Part shown: positions 47,686 to 59,600 of the stretch, piece by piece
Numbering within the stretch: position 1 is the stretch's first letter
Layout: each line of letters begins with the position of its first letter
NCBI GenBank assembly: GCA_963693305.1
Contig: OY855913.1
Span: 1,403,501-1,467,500 of the forward strand
From: Meandrina meandrites
Lineage: Eukaryota > Cnidaria > Anthozoa > Scleractinia > Meandrinidae
Direction: 5' to 3'
DNA length: 64,000 nt
Position numbers and translations under genes: made by a program
The notes under the pieces: generated by a model
Database searches by the model: none
Seen by the model: the letters and a program-made list of their open reading frames with translations, nothing else
Told to the model about the DNA's origin: nothing

Positions 47686-50600
47686 CAAGCCGAGTGTAGG
47701 CGCTTGGTACTTCAGTTTCCTCGTTGTCTGCGGCTGTATGTAAGTTTATGTAAAGTACAGATCCTTGCGCGTGAAATTTATGCGAGTAACTCTTCTACGT
47801 GCCCGGTGGGAGGTACCTCGCACTATACCAGCTGCTGAACGGGACGGTAAAATGCTATCCAAGAGGAGGGACTGCGGATTTTCTAAAAACCGACGCTCTA
47901 GTTTATTCCGCGGTCAAAATTTGCATACAGTTTGGCGCACGGAATGCAAAGTGGAAGGATGAAAGCGCGCGGCACAGAAAGCACTTAGGCCGCCATGCTA
48001 TACGTCAATTAGCTTGTTGAAAGACAACACATTTACGCGCTCCTCTTTTGATATAATTTGACTCCGCCTGTCAAAGCGAATTGACAGTTCAAATTTGACA
48101 GCACTCTGACAAAAGCCAATGACATTGAGAGCCTTTGTGGGCGCGAGCCAAACTTTCAACACGCTATTGTTTGACCGGGATTATGTAAACTCAGAAAAAT
48201 CGCACAATTTGAACATCTTTTGTCTTGCCATTGTTCCCTTTGACTGCTATCATAAGGCCAAGAGCGCCTTCTTGTCTCGCAAGGCTTCAACCACGAATTC
48301 GTCGTCACTGAACTGCGGAACGCGCGATCGATGAAAAGGAAACACCGGCATCATGTAAATGTCATCTCACTTGTGTTGCGCGAATATTGGATTACAGATA
48401 TTTCCGACTAGCGAGAACATTTTTGCGCAAAAAGTCGATCCATATCAGCAAGCGGGGCGGCTGTAAGGCTCGCCGATCGGAACGGAAAAGCTTTTGTGCC
48501 GAGATTTACTTTATCTCGTGATAAACCTTATGTTGTTGTCACTAAAACATGTCAAAACACTCCCATTTGCAAGTATTTATTTACATACGGATTTTCAAAA
48601 CAATGACCAACAGTTAGCGCATTCTAATGAGCTTGGGTATTCTCTCCTGCTTCGTTCCGTATTCACGACACAGCGCCTGAATATTTAGTCTTGATCGCGG
48701 CAAATCGGACTCAAAGCAAATTTTCTTAAGAAGCACCATCTGTTGTCAGGGGTCTCTTCGAGCGCGAAAATGGCCGACCACAGATTTTCATCAGTAGAAC
48801 TGGCTCCTCTTAGTCGCGCGAAAACCCGCATGGCACGGTGATTTACCAAGTGTCGAATTCAGATTTTCGGCAAAAGACCTCTTCCGCAGCAATTTGATTT
48901 CACAAAGTGAATTATTCAACAATACCGACAGCTTTTTCATTTCATGTCTGATATTTTGATGACAAAACCATGATTTTTAATAAAAACGTGTCTGAAGCCC
49001 TTCCTTCTCAAAAAGACGGGAAAATGCTAAAATTTTGTTAACAAGCTTCTAGATATTCGCTTCATTTAAGGATTTCTGCATCTGCAACACAGCTTTCACC
49101 AGCTTGGAATCTTATATCTGGGGATTGAAAAGCAAAACTTGCTATCCATAAATAAGATTCAATGTTTTTTAGCACATTTTAAACGAAGGAGAAAAGGTTT
49201 CTGTACAATATACTAGTTCTTTTTGTTCTAGTTTGTATGTGGTGTTAAAACTCCCCGTCGCAGCTTTGGTTCAAATGCTAATTTGCGAAAACACCTGCTA
49301 ATAAACATCACCTGCCTTTCCTGGTATAACCGCTAGGTAAAATGAGCGCGGGCGATACATTCTCCTAAATCTAACCTGCTATAAACAGTGAATAGCGCGG
49401 AAAAGAAGCCTGATCGCAGGTTACATTTAGCCAGCAAGTCCAGTGTTTGGCAAATCGAGAATTATAACTTTGTTTCTACTGTAGAGTATGGAAATTTCGC
49501 GAAATGATTTAAATGTCCGATACTACTGCAAAACTGCTACGAAGGTTTTCTTTTACGACTTTTCCGCAAGCCGTGTGCCAGACCAGGAGCTCCTGACCAG
49601 GATTTTTCACTGTGAATATCTGTACTGAGCTTGGTGTCGATTGGTGCAGATCTGTAGCTTGCGATCAACGATGACGTTTCGCACGCCGTGCGTACCTACA
49701 ATCCTTGTCTCTTGACAAAATACCGTACAGTACTTTCAAGTAACAAGTCATTGCTGAATTTTCCGGAACACTCCTCCCATCCAAAAAGCAAACTATGTCG
49801 AAATATTGCACCCAGGTTGGATGGATAAAAATCAACATTACACTGGGACGGGACTGAAAGGTTCGAAAAGGGTATGAAGACTTTCCACCGAGCTCGTATG
49901 TTCACCACTATAAAAACCTATAGAGAAAAATTGTTTATTTCTCTTTGAACTTTATAGGCCCATCTACCAGGAAACAAAAAACTACGTCCGGTTATAAGCC
50001 CGCCTCTGCTGGATGACAGTACTGAACAGGGCTAAATATTGCTTTATTATAACTTTTTAACTTACAGTTTATTTCGATTTACACTGCCGTGGCGACGTTT
50101 TTTCCGCTTATAAGCCCCCCGGATTTTAGTCCCTCCTTTTATAAGCCCACCCTAAACCCCTTACGAAGTTGTATAAGCCCAGGGCTTATAACCAGAATTT
50201 TACAGTATTGGGCTTGCGCTGCTTCCCAACAAACCGAACGCCTGGAACAGGCTAAACTAAGACTTTTATGAAATGTTCATTTTATCTCGTTTATAAGTTC
50301 GTAAAATTCCATTGCGACTTCCACTACAAACGTATATAACGGGCAGTTTGAGATTGCGAGTAACATCATAGAGATCAAAACAGGAAAAAACAGTATTCAC
50401 TGTCTTCACTTGCAATGCCCTCTTAAAAAAAAATGGGCAAGTACCGAATCTGCAGTGCTGAAGGGAGAGACCCGTGAATATAGTGCTAAAAATTAAATGT
50501 CATTTTCTTTTCTTTTTTCTTTTAATGAGCCGTGTCCACGCAACGCTAAAAACTACTGGCATCGTTATTTGTGAGTAGATATATTGTTCGTTAAAGTTTC

Positions 50601-51519
50601 TGCGAGGAGCTCAACATACTATCAGTGAACTTCTGATGTTATACATTTCCATCTGATGATAATAACGTGCTGGTGCCACTTGAAAAGTTTAGGCGACATT
50701 TTTCATATTCGTAGTTCGTCTCTACTTTCCCCAGTCCTTGTTTCTTCCGGTTCAATCATTTCTGCTTGGGTTCTAAACTATATTTTGAGGTTTAATAATT
50801 GGTTTTAATTTTGTGCATCACACAAAGTGACTTAATATCTTTAACCTTTTGTCGGATTACAAATTATGAGGCCCCACTGAGCATAAGATACGCGCATGCA
50901 TGCGTGACTTGCCAAAAGAACGTCTGCGTCGAAGGACAATAAGTTTGTCATGTCATCCGATTTACCACCTTATCCAAGGCCTTATCAATCGATTCAACCT
51001 GTGCCATTATAGGTTGACAGTCGATTGCTATCAAACATGGCGGTTCCGGAACTCGTCAAGTTAGCATTTGTTTGACATTCCATTAAACAGCAACGATTGA
51101 CGAGCAGAAGGTTTTTTTCAGAGGCGACGCGACGCGACGCGACGGTGAGCCCGAGGTAATGACGCTTGATACGATGACAACAAACACGATAGTAAATGCA
51201 CTTTAGATAACTTGCTGAAATGTGGTGCGAAAACAGGAAATAATACTAATGGTTCATGTTACTGACCAAACTTTTTCAATCACTTCCTGCATAGCGGGCG
51301 CACCAACATTGGACGCACCATAAAAATTGTGGGGGCTGTGGGTAGGGGGACCTCTTTACGGATTGGTTCCAGACCTCCTGACGTGCCATTTTTTTTAATT
51401 CCCGGTTTGAAGGTTTAGATTTTTTTGCATGAGATTACTGCTGATTAGCTTGGTGATGTTTGAACTATAATGTTTTAACGGAATTTTAACAGTGGGAACC
51501 TGATACTTGAACCACAACG
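47686..51519. other. Region upstream of LHX1/5
   Basis: No gene is seen. It should contain the LHX1/5 promoter and upstream control region. A TTATAAGCCC-rich repeat lies at about 49990-50200, a half-palindrome related to 19694-19776 near 50912, and a short GCGAC repeat near 51126-51143. Confidence 0.5.
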
Positions 51520-52852
51520 TAAAGTTTGAAATGGTTCGAAGACTACCTTACAGCTCGATCCCAGAAGGTCAAATACAACCAAGACGAATCATCGAGCTTA
51601 ACTATTGGTTATGGGGTTCCCCAAGGATCCATACTGGGCCCGATACTATTTGTGATATACATCAATGATCTCCCGCAAAGTCTACTGAAGCATAGTTAGT
51701 AACTATGACTGAAGTCATCAATAGGCATGTATGCCGACGATACTGTTATATATTTCTCTGATTCCTGCCCAGATGTCATCAAGCAGGTTCTTCAAAACGA
51801 TCTTACCAATGTTGAGAAATGGTTAGTAAGCAACAGGTTGATACTCAATCAGAGTAAAACTAAATGGATGCTGTTTGGAACTAGGCAAAAACTAGAACAC
51901 TGTCCAGACAATAAAATAGAGCTTCATGGGAAAAACATTGACAGAGTATCAAGCTTCTGTTACTTAGGGGTAACACTAGATGAGAATCTTTCATGGAACG
52001 AACATGTAGAATTGATTTGTAAGAGAGTAAGAAAACGTCTCGGCCTGCTGTCCCGCATACGACCCTACCTTACTCTAAAAGCTGCTAAATGCGTGTATAA
52101 TTGTTTAGTTCAGCCGATTTTTGATTACACTAACACGGCATGGGATGGGCTGTCAATCGGTTGCAGTAACAGCTTGCAACGTCTGCAAAACAGAGCAGCA
52201 CGCATTATTCAAAGGAGGGCAACAACCGAAGGATCTTTTAAAATGTTAGGGTGGGTGGATTTGGAAACCCAAAGAAAAGCCCACAAATGCATTTTAGTTT
52301 TTAAATGTTTAAATAATTTAGCTCCTCCATATTTGTCGGATTATTTTATTAGAAATTGCAACGTTTATTCTTACCACACGAGGAAAAGGAACGACATGCA
52401 CTTGCCGAAACCCAAGTTAACGCTAGGGAAAAGGACTTTCAGATACTCTGGTGCGCTTCATTTTAATAATTTACCCACTACAATAAAAGAAGTAATGTGA
52501 GTAATGTCTGTAATTATAATTGTATCCTTATCAATGTAAGCAATTTTAAAATTTGTCAATAAAAAAAAATAATAAAAAAAAATAATAATAAAAGAAGCAA
52601 CATCGCTCCCCATTTTTAAAAATCTTCTTAGACTTTATTTTAGAGAGTAGTTTTTATTTTTAATTTTTTTAAAATAATTATATTTCATTTGTATTTTTTA
52701 AGCGCTTTTTACCCGTTTTTTATAATTGTAAATATTAATCTTTATATATAGAAATTTAATGTAGTCTTAATTTACGCAGGGCCCCTTTTGATACCAGCCA
52801 AGTGCTGATTGGGTCACCCTGCCTAAATAAAGTTGACCTTACCTTACCTTAC
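51520..52852 (+). mobile_element. 5'-truncated non-LTR retrotransposon (LINE) with RT fragment
   Basis: It starts inside the reverse transcriptase: [13 protein letters not shown] at 51613-51651, a short frame break, then the catalytic YADDT motif at about 51730 and an ORF at 51727-52500. The C-terminal part (LNWARTQ-type region NRLILNQSKTKWMLFG, SFCYLGVTLD) is typical of animal LINE reverse transcriptases. The 3' end is a short ACCTT repeat (52834-52852) after AATAAAGTTG, as in LINEs with 3' microsatellites. The frame break and the insertion at 52493 show that this copy is dead. Confidence 0.85.
52493..52587 (+). mobile_element. 95-bp A-tailed insertion inside the LINE ORF
   Basis: A segment with an A-rich end (AATAAAAAAAAATAATAAAA) splits the LINE ORF after IKE. 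The 10-bp ATAAAAGAAG occurs on both sides (52483-52492, 52588-52597). The LINE frame resumes on the right as EATSLPIF and stops near 52650. It is a small retroposed 3' end, judged by tail and duplication. Confidence 0.75.
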
Positions 52853-53859
52853 CTATTGTCTATCCTTGCCCCGAGCAACAATTCCTGATCCCAGCTGATC
52901 CAAGCGTTCGATTCTTTATCAAGTCCCTTTTTTGACGGAGAGTCACACCACTTGAATTTCTGACCTAATACGAATTTCTGTGAAAACCCGACTAGCCAAG
53001 CAAGCAACTGATAAAATGTTACCACGTCATGAAAATTAGTAGTTTGCGTTCTGTTGTTCTTGTATAATCGTGTATAAAAGCCGTCCTCAGACGGGCAGGG
53101 TTTTTTTCCCGTACTGTCGATCGAAAATCGTCCTTGAACGTGGTGTTCGTTTGGATTATCTAGCAGCCATATTGGTATACAGTATAAACCATACCCCTCC
53201 CCCCCCCCCCCACCCTCAAGCCCGGCCGACCCTGTGCTGTACCGCTGGGTTTCTCTTCAGACATAAGCTGCCCGTGTAGATACAGATAACTGGCACATAC
53301 GACTTTTGTGACGCTCTTTTGGAAACGTGAGTTAGCAGTTAGCTCCACAATATTGGTGTAGCAAACACTGTACTTATTCCCTTTCTTTACAGGCCGTGGT
53401 TTATAAATGAATCTACGAAATGCCTGGGATATTAGGAACGTAGGCGTTTACAACTTTAATTTTAGTAGTCTTTTACGTTCGCTTATAGAGGCGCTTGACC
53501 CAGTCACGATGACGACTACGAGCAGCCCACGTAAAACACTAAGTAAAAGCTTTCACTAAAGCCAGCATGAACTATCTGCGGCGTTCACAATGTCGCATGC
53601 TGGAAACATATATGCACGCAAGTCTTGTTTACAGAGTACTTCATGTCCTACTGGGCTCTTAGACATTTTCATATACTCCCTATATGATGTAATTTTGTGT
53701 GTTTTGGTGGATTAATGAGGACACTTTGTGATGCCTTTTATGTGAAACATGAATCTCATTTACCCCTTTTCTTTTAATTATCGTTCGCCGGCGAACGATG
53801 ACTTAACATACACGCTATGAAGAAATAATGAAGTTTTTTTAAGTTGATCAGGTATTCTT
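52853..53859. other. Intergenic stretch with a dispersed repeat
   Basis: It holds a C-rich run (53190-53215) and the second copy of dispersed repeat B at 53600-53760. No gene is recognised. Confidence 0.5.
53600..53760 (-). repeat. Dispersed repeat, family B copy 2
   Basis: Reverse-strand match to 1190-1330, sharing CAGAGTACTTCATGTCCTAC and ATGAGGACACTTTGTGATGC (plus-strand words). Confidence 0.75.
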
Positions 53860-54335
53860 AATGCATCAGTCAATTCCAGCAGTGCCCATCCCCCCCCGGG
53901 CAACCCCGGGGCATTTCCTAATGTTGCCCATCCCGGGGATGGGGCATTTGCGTACCTCGGATTGACCCCCAGGCATTTGACACGTGGTTTCGAAACCGTG
54001 GAGTGAGTCGCGTATTCGTGATGGAGGCGTTTATAGGCCAAGACGTGGACTACGTTGCAGATTAGCTAGTCCATGAAGGACTAGAGAAGCTCGTGGATGT
54101 TCATGGATGTTTTTAAAGGTATATTTTCTGAATTTTAGATATTTCTTCATTGTCAAGAAGCAACAACTTGTATTATATTCTTATATCACCTGTCGAGAGA
54201 TTGAAAACAATCAACCCGGGAGCGGGGCATTTGCCCGGTTCCCTCATCCCCACCCCGGGGAATTTACCAAAGAAATGCTAATGCCCGGGGGTTAGCCCGG
54301 GGGGGGGATGGGCACTGCTGGAATTGACTGATGCA
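53860..54335. mobile_element. TIR element with GC-rich subterminal regions
   Basis: The ends read TGCATCAGTCAATTCCAGCA with GTGCCCATCCCCC, and the inverse on the right. The subterminal regions are CCCGGGG-rich. The interior gives a false minus-strand ORF only. Confidence 0.85.
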
Positions 54336-54621
54336 TAAGTATGAGAAGATATTGCTCTTTCAAAAGAACTATAATATGGAAGAGACCATTTAAAATAAGC
54401 TGACTGTGTTTAAACCAACTATGTGATCTTGCATATTATTTAAAAATGAAAAATAAAGGGTGACAAACTGCCAACCTCAAAGTTGTCAAACTTGCCAGCA
54501 ATTTAATCTATTTAACTGAAATTTTGTCAGTCAGTCTGCAGATTGTTATTACATATTTGAGCCCGAAAAAGCTCCTAGCACTTATTCTCTTGATTGCTCA
54601 ACTACAAATAATTAATTCTCA

Positions 54622-55286
54622 CAGGCCCGTAGCCAGGATTTTTGCTGGGGGAATGCGTATGAGCGCCTCCGGCGCGAAATGTCGAGCGCCGCAGGCGGGA
54701 GCCTGAATGGGGGTGTGGGGTATTCTCCCCCAGAAAATTTTGAAAAAATGGGTTATCTGAGGCCGCATTTCGTGCGTTTTGAAGACAGCTTGTCAGGAAA
54801 CAAGCCATGTAAAGGTGAAGGTAGCAAGGACAATAATTCTGGTACATTTTTAAATTCAAAACGTAGGTTTAGAAACAGAACCTTGTAAACATAATTTACA
54901 ATTTATTTAACTAACAATGACGGCAGTTCTTTTAAAGGAGGTTGGAAAAAAATAGATATCTTTATTTCGGTGTCAAATGGTAATTACATAAATCAGCCAG
55001 AGTTGGTTTGCTAACTATGAATGGCATTAGTTAGAATGTATCGTTCAAAATTAACCTAGAATCACACAATTTGGTCAAAAATATGCCACACGAATCTTCA
55101 AATGGTGGACCCATTAAATGTAAATAGACGAAGTACAGAAATACCATTTCTTTTTTTTTTATTTATTTATTTATTTACTTATTTATTTTTATACTTTTTT
55201 CACAAGGAGCGGACTTCCAAGGCTCGTGGGGGGGGGGGGGGTGCGGACGCACCTGTCGCACCCCCCCCCCCCTGGATATGGGCCTG
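54622..55286. mobile_element. hAT-like non-autonomous element
   Basis: The ends CAGGCCCGTAGCCAGG and, inverted, CAGGCCCATATCCAGG match in 14 of 16 positions. The internal GGCGCGAAATGTCGAGCGCC palindrome and terminal G/C runs are present. A clear 8-bp duplication is not visible, so the class is tentative. Confidence 0.6.
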
Positions 55287-55561
55287 ATTATTTCTCATAG
55301 GTTAAATATAACCAAAAATGTACATTTATGACGTCATAGCTCCATAGGGGTTCACCTGTCAATCAAAAGCTCATCAACAGTGAAAAGCAAATTCTGTGCT
55401 CTTTTAAAAAAACCATAATTACATAGTTTTCCATGCTCCTAATACCAGTGACAACAACCCTTCTTAGAAAAGCCCACAACAAAAAAAGTGTGAAAGGGTT
55501 AACGTGCATTTCTGGACATTTCGTAGGCCATTCTTGGCGGCCTTACTCGCTGGCAGTTTAG

Positions 55562-55777
55562 TCATGAGATGAGTTGGTGGTGAATTTGTTCTTGAGTTTT
55601 ACAGACTCGGTGATATACCGCAAGTGGAAAGGCACCTCTAGCATTAGGTGAAGACAGCACGGTCACGGGAGTGAACCGTCTAGCAGGCAAAATCAACGTT
55701 GCAGCTTCGTTCTGGATGACCATTAGCAACGCCCCCTTTTTCTGTGTGTTCTTGTCAGCTGTAAACACGGACGCCAT
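55562..55777 (-). CDS. Orphan small ORF, 71 codons
   Basis: The ATG at 55777 has an excellent start context (AAAATGGCGTCC). The peptide begins MASVFTADKNTQKKG and ends QIHHQLIS. Just upstream on the same strand a second open frame (about 55889-56165) encodes a Cys/Gly/Arg-containing stretch with CGGCGRKGR. I recognise no family; they could be exons of an unknown gene or chance. Confidence 0.25.
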   Translation of the reverse strand: MASVFTADKNTQKKGALLMVIQNEAATLILPARRFTPVTVLSSPNARGAFPLAVYHRVCKTQEQIHHQLIS

Positions 55778-56461
55778 TTTAGAGGTGAAGTTTCTAGACT
55801 GCATCATAAGGACTAGAGGTAGAAAGAAAGTAGCTTAGAATTGTCCTGTTTATTTGGGCTTAGCCTCTTCCACAGTCGGTAAAGAAAGTGCAGCATTTAT
55901 AGTTTGGTCTTTATTTGTCCCTCACACAGCACTTTTTCTTCTGGAACTCGTCTTGTAGGAATTAACTGGGGTTCCAATACCTTACGCAATCCAGGAAGCG
56001 CTACACCAAAACTACTTCGTGATCTTGAAGGTGGTGCATCCATTGGATGCTTGGCACTTATTCGACCTTTCCTTCCACAGCCGCCACAACTGGTGGCTCG
56101 CTCATCAGAGGGCCGCAATGTAACGCGTTTTTGATCGTCGAGCTGAAGTCGTACTTGACATTTTGTGGTATGAACATCGAAACCTTCTCATCTTATTCTC
56201 AATGCGAATTTCAAAAACACGCCATGCGGAGTATGTCGGTTAGGTGCGTTTACGGTTATGGCTCATAACTGAGCCATTGTATGGACTTTCAACACCTGCC
56301 GGGTGAGCGTTCTTATTGCAATTGTAAGCTACTAGACAAACAACTTCGTGTAAAGTCTACTAGATGAAATTCAGTTAAGTGTGGGCAACTTGCCCACACT
56401 CGGCCCTTAAGCGTGATATCTGTTGCATGTAACAGAAGTTTGAAGTATTGCTTATCTTCCT

Positions 56462-56615
56462 AAGTAGGACACCAGTCAATCCCAGGTTACCTCAGAGCAT
56501 CTTACCAGGCTGTCTTGGCCAAGAGCACAACACGATAACCATGACCAGGATCGGAGCTCCGCTTTGATCTGATGACGAACGCATTTTTCATTAGGTCGTC
56601 ACCGTGCCACCCACG
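56462..56615 (-). mobile_element. tRNA-derived SINE, copy F (diverged)
   Basis: On the minus strand the order of features matches the SINE family: GGTGGCACGGTGACGACCTA head, a CTTGGCCAAGACA-like word and a CCTGGGATTGACTGGTGTCC body end. More diverged than the other copies. Confidence 0.55.
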
Positions 56616-56626
56616 ACCATCCCTAG

Positions 56627-59600
56627 TTACATCTCTATGCTGTCGTACGGTACACTGAGCTTTATATTATAGTTGTATCCAGTTGTATCGTCATAGTTTG
56701 AGGAGCAAATATCCGGAATTCCCTCAGTCGCGTTATTCACAGAAAAATCAAACATACGTATGACTCCTCGATGTCTTCGATGAAGAATCAAATCGTCTGC
56801 GTACCAAAGATTTTCACGCGGGGTTTTATCAATTGGAATGTTCGCCGTGATCATCCGGGAACCTTGAACTTTGCACAGTCTTACAGGATGTCGCGCATAC
56901 GTCATCCACAAAGCTGACGTCATACGCTGGTCCCAGACTACTAATGTTCCGTCCTCTGCACCGCTGACCACTTTCCAGTCGTCCATTTGCACAGCGGTGA
57001 CTGCTCGTTTGTGTCCCAAGTGAAAGGAAAGCACGATTTTTTCACTGCGCAGGTCAAAAACCCGCACCCTGCAATCATAGCTTCCAGTCACGAGGCGATG
57101 CGGAGGACAATTGGCTAGATCAAGACACGTGATCTCGCGATAATGGGCTCCTAATATGGAGATCATTTTCGTGGTTTCCAGGCAGTAGAGGCGCACCTAA
57201 GAGTTGGAAAATAATAAAAAAATAATTCAAAAATTAATGAACGCTTCTCAGATCTGCGAAAACTTTTGCGGGGACAGTATGTGCGTGTTGAGTTTACGTG
57301 TAGATGTAGTTCAATGTGTTATCTGGGCTTTTAGACTGGTACTAGAAAATAACCTTTTCCAGTCAAATTAGTAGGCCCTGTTTACATTTTGACAAAAAGT
57401 CCTTGGCCTATATAACTTCATAAACGGTTTTGGGTGGACTTAATAACTGAGGGGGACCTCATATATTAAGCGGCATCAAAACACTAGATGCAAACTTATT
57501 TACTTGCAAACTTAGGGGCCGTTTACATGGAAAGAGGATGATCCCAGCACTAGGATCATCCTCCTTTTATGTACAATGAAATGATCCTCGTGCTAGGATC
57601 ATCCGAGCGCAATATCTTTTCAGCTTTCAGTTTACATGTGAACGGTTGTATTTGGCCGTAGTGCTAGGATCATCCTAGCACTAGGATCATCTTATCTGAG
57701 ATGAGGGATGATCCTAGCGTACATGTAAACTGAAAGCTGAAAACATACCGCGTTCGGATGATCCTAGCAGTAGGATAATTCCATTTTACATTAAAGGAGG
57801 ATGATTCTAGTGTTAGGATCATCCTCTTTCCATGTAAATGGGGCCTTATTCATTACATTTTACGGCACATTACTTTGTTTCCAAGTGTTCCATATCCATA
57901 TGAGCCTACTCCAAGAGCAAGGTGGTCAGCAGTACAGTCCAGGCGGGTTAGTTTTCCACCAATCACGTGATCCAATGTCAATAGAGAGCCTTTACCAGGT
58001 GCTAAGACTGATATAGTATCTTGGGTTGCTATAGCAACATGTTCAGTTGATGAATATGAGCCACTGCTTGGAATAAACATGGCATGACCAATCTGAGGAT
58101 CAATGAGAGTTTTTTCAAAGCCTTGTAGGTAAAGTCTGTTCCAATACTGGAGATTAGGTCCAGCTGAGTTATATCTTTGGTAAGAACTGTGATTAAGAAA
58201 ATTGCTACTTTCCTTGGCATCGGGATGCTCTAAGGTAATAGCAAGTCAATAACTTCAATGTGGGGAAGTGTTTGGGCACAATCAGATTACTTGCCTACCT
58301 TGCTCTCATAATTCCTGGATTCAAGACATGTCCACTGACCATTGGAGTCACTCATTTGTACCTTGAGTTCATGATCTGAAATGGCTGCAAACGCTGGTGG
58401 GCCACTTGTTGCTAATGAAACACTTTTCACAGACCCTTCACAACGACAGTGACACAGGGGTGACAAACTTAAGCTTGGGTGCCAAGTGTAAACATCACCT
58501 GCAAGTATATGTCAATAGTCAACTAGATTACAGGCATGCAATGCATGCAAAAAGGAAATGTAAATGTAGCCCCTTGCACTCATTTCCTGTCTATGAAAAT
58601 ACAAAAAAATTCAGTGCATTATTAAGCTGTTGGCCAGACGGTTGCCTTAAGATGCTTAAAACATTAAAGGAGGGAAGCTTATCTCCTAGCCAAAGTCTAT
58701 CACCTAACTGGCGGTGGAATAAATTTAAACCAAAAATCAAGGTACCATTGTCAAATCCAGCAACACACAATGTGCTATTAATAGCAGTGGATGCAGCTTG
58801 GGGTTTCTGTCCTTGAGAATCAGTTGTTGTAATCAGCTGTCTGTAGCTTTTAGCACTCTCTCTGTCTCCTTCCCAAATAACAACTGCACCACTTGAGTAT
58901 CCTGAACAAATCAAATTTCCATGAACAGATACTGCACATAAGCTTCCTCCTGAGAAAAAATAAAATAAAATGTATGTCATTTCTAAAATGCATACCATTC
59001 AGAATTAGTTACCATTGTAACTACCATTATCACTATTACCTCACTAACCCCAAGTTTTGATTTGCAAGGCCCTTCAATAATAAGTCCCCTTGTCAGCTTC
59101 TCACAGCCCCACCACTTGTTCTTGCCCCTCTTTTTAACCTTGGAACAACAAAACTGCTGCCTCCCACACAGTTGGTTTTAGGGGTGATCATACTGAGTGA
59201 AATACAGCCACACCTAAAAGCAACTGCATGGGATGATACAAAACTTCCAGCTAAGCAGGCTTACTGTGACATTGCAGTATTTTCTGAATTTTTCACGGTA
59301 GCACAGTATTTGCAATTTTTTGGCTGAAATGTAGTGTTCAGCATCCCCTCTCCCCCAGTGTCCCCCTCAGTAGCCCATAGGTGCCAGAACATATCCTATG
59401 GAAGCTCAGTGTCTTGACTATAAGCACACAATGCAATGACCTTGGTGAGGCCTCCAACTGAACTGCTTGATCTGGAGTCCAGTACACTAAGCATTAGGTT
59501 GCTATGCCTCCTACAAACTTAAGACGTCTTTCTGAAAATAGGCTCGCCAAGAAAGCTTTTATAACAAAAATAAGCCTTAAGCTAGTGTTTACGATTATTA

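Larger units (their letters stand above)
55287..56626. other. Region 3' of FBXW8
   Basis: No recognised gene. It holds two unassigned minus-strand open frames (see 55562-55777 and the frame at 55889-56165) and a SINE fragment at 56462-56615. Confidence 0.45.

Noticed and set aside
53778..54041. 87-codon minus-strand ORF
   Set aside because: It lies within the TIR element at 53860-54335 and is driven by CCCGGGG repeats.
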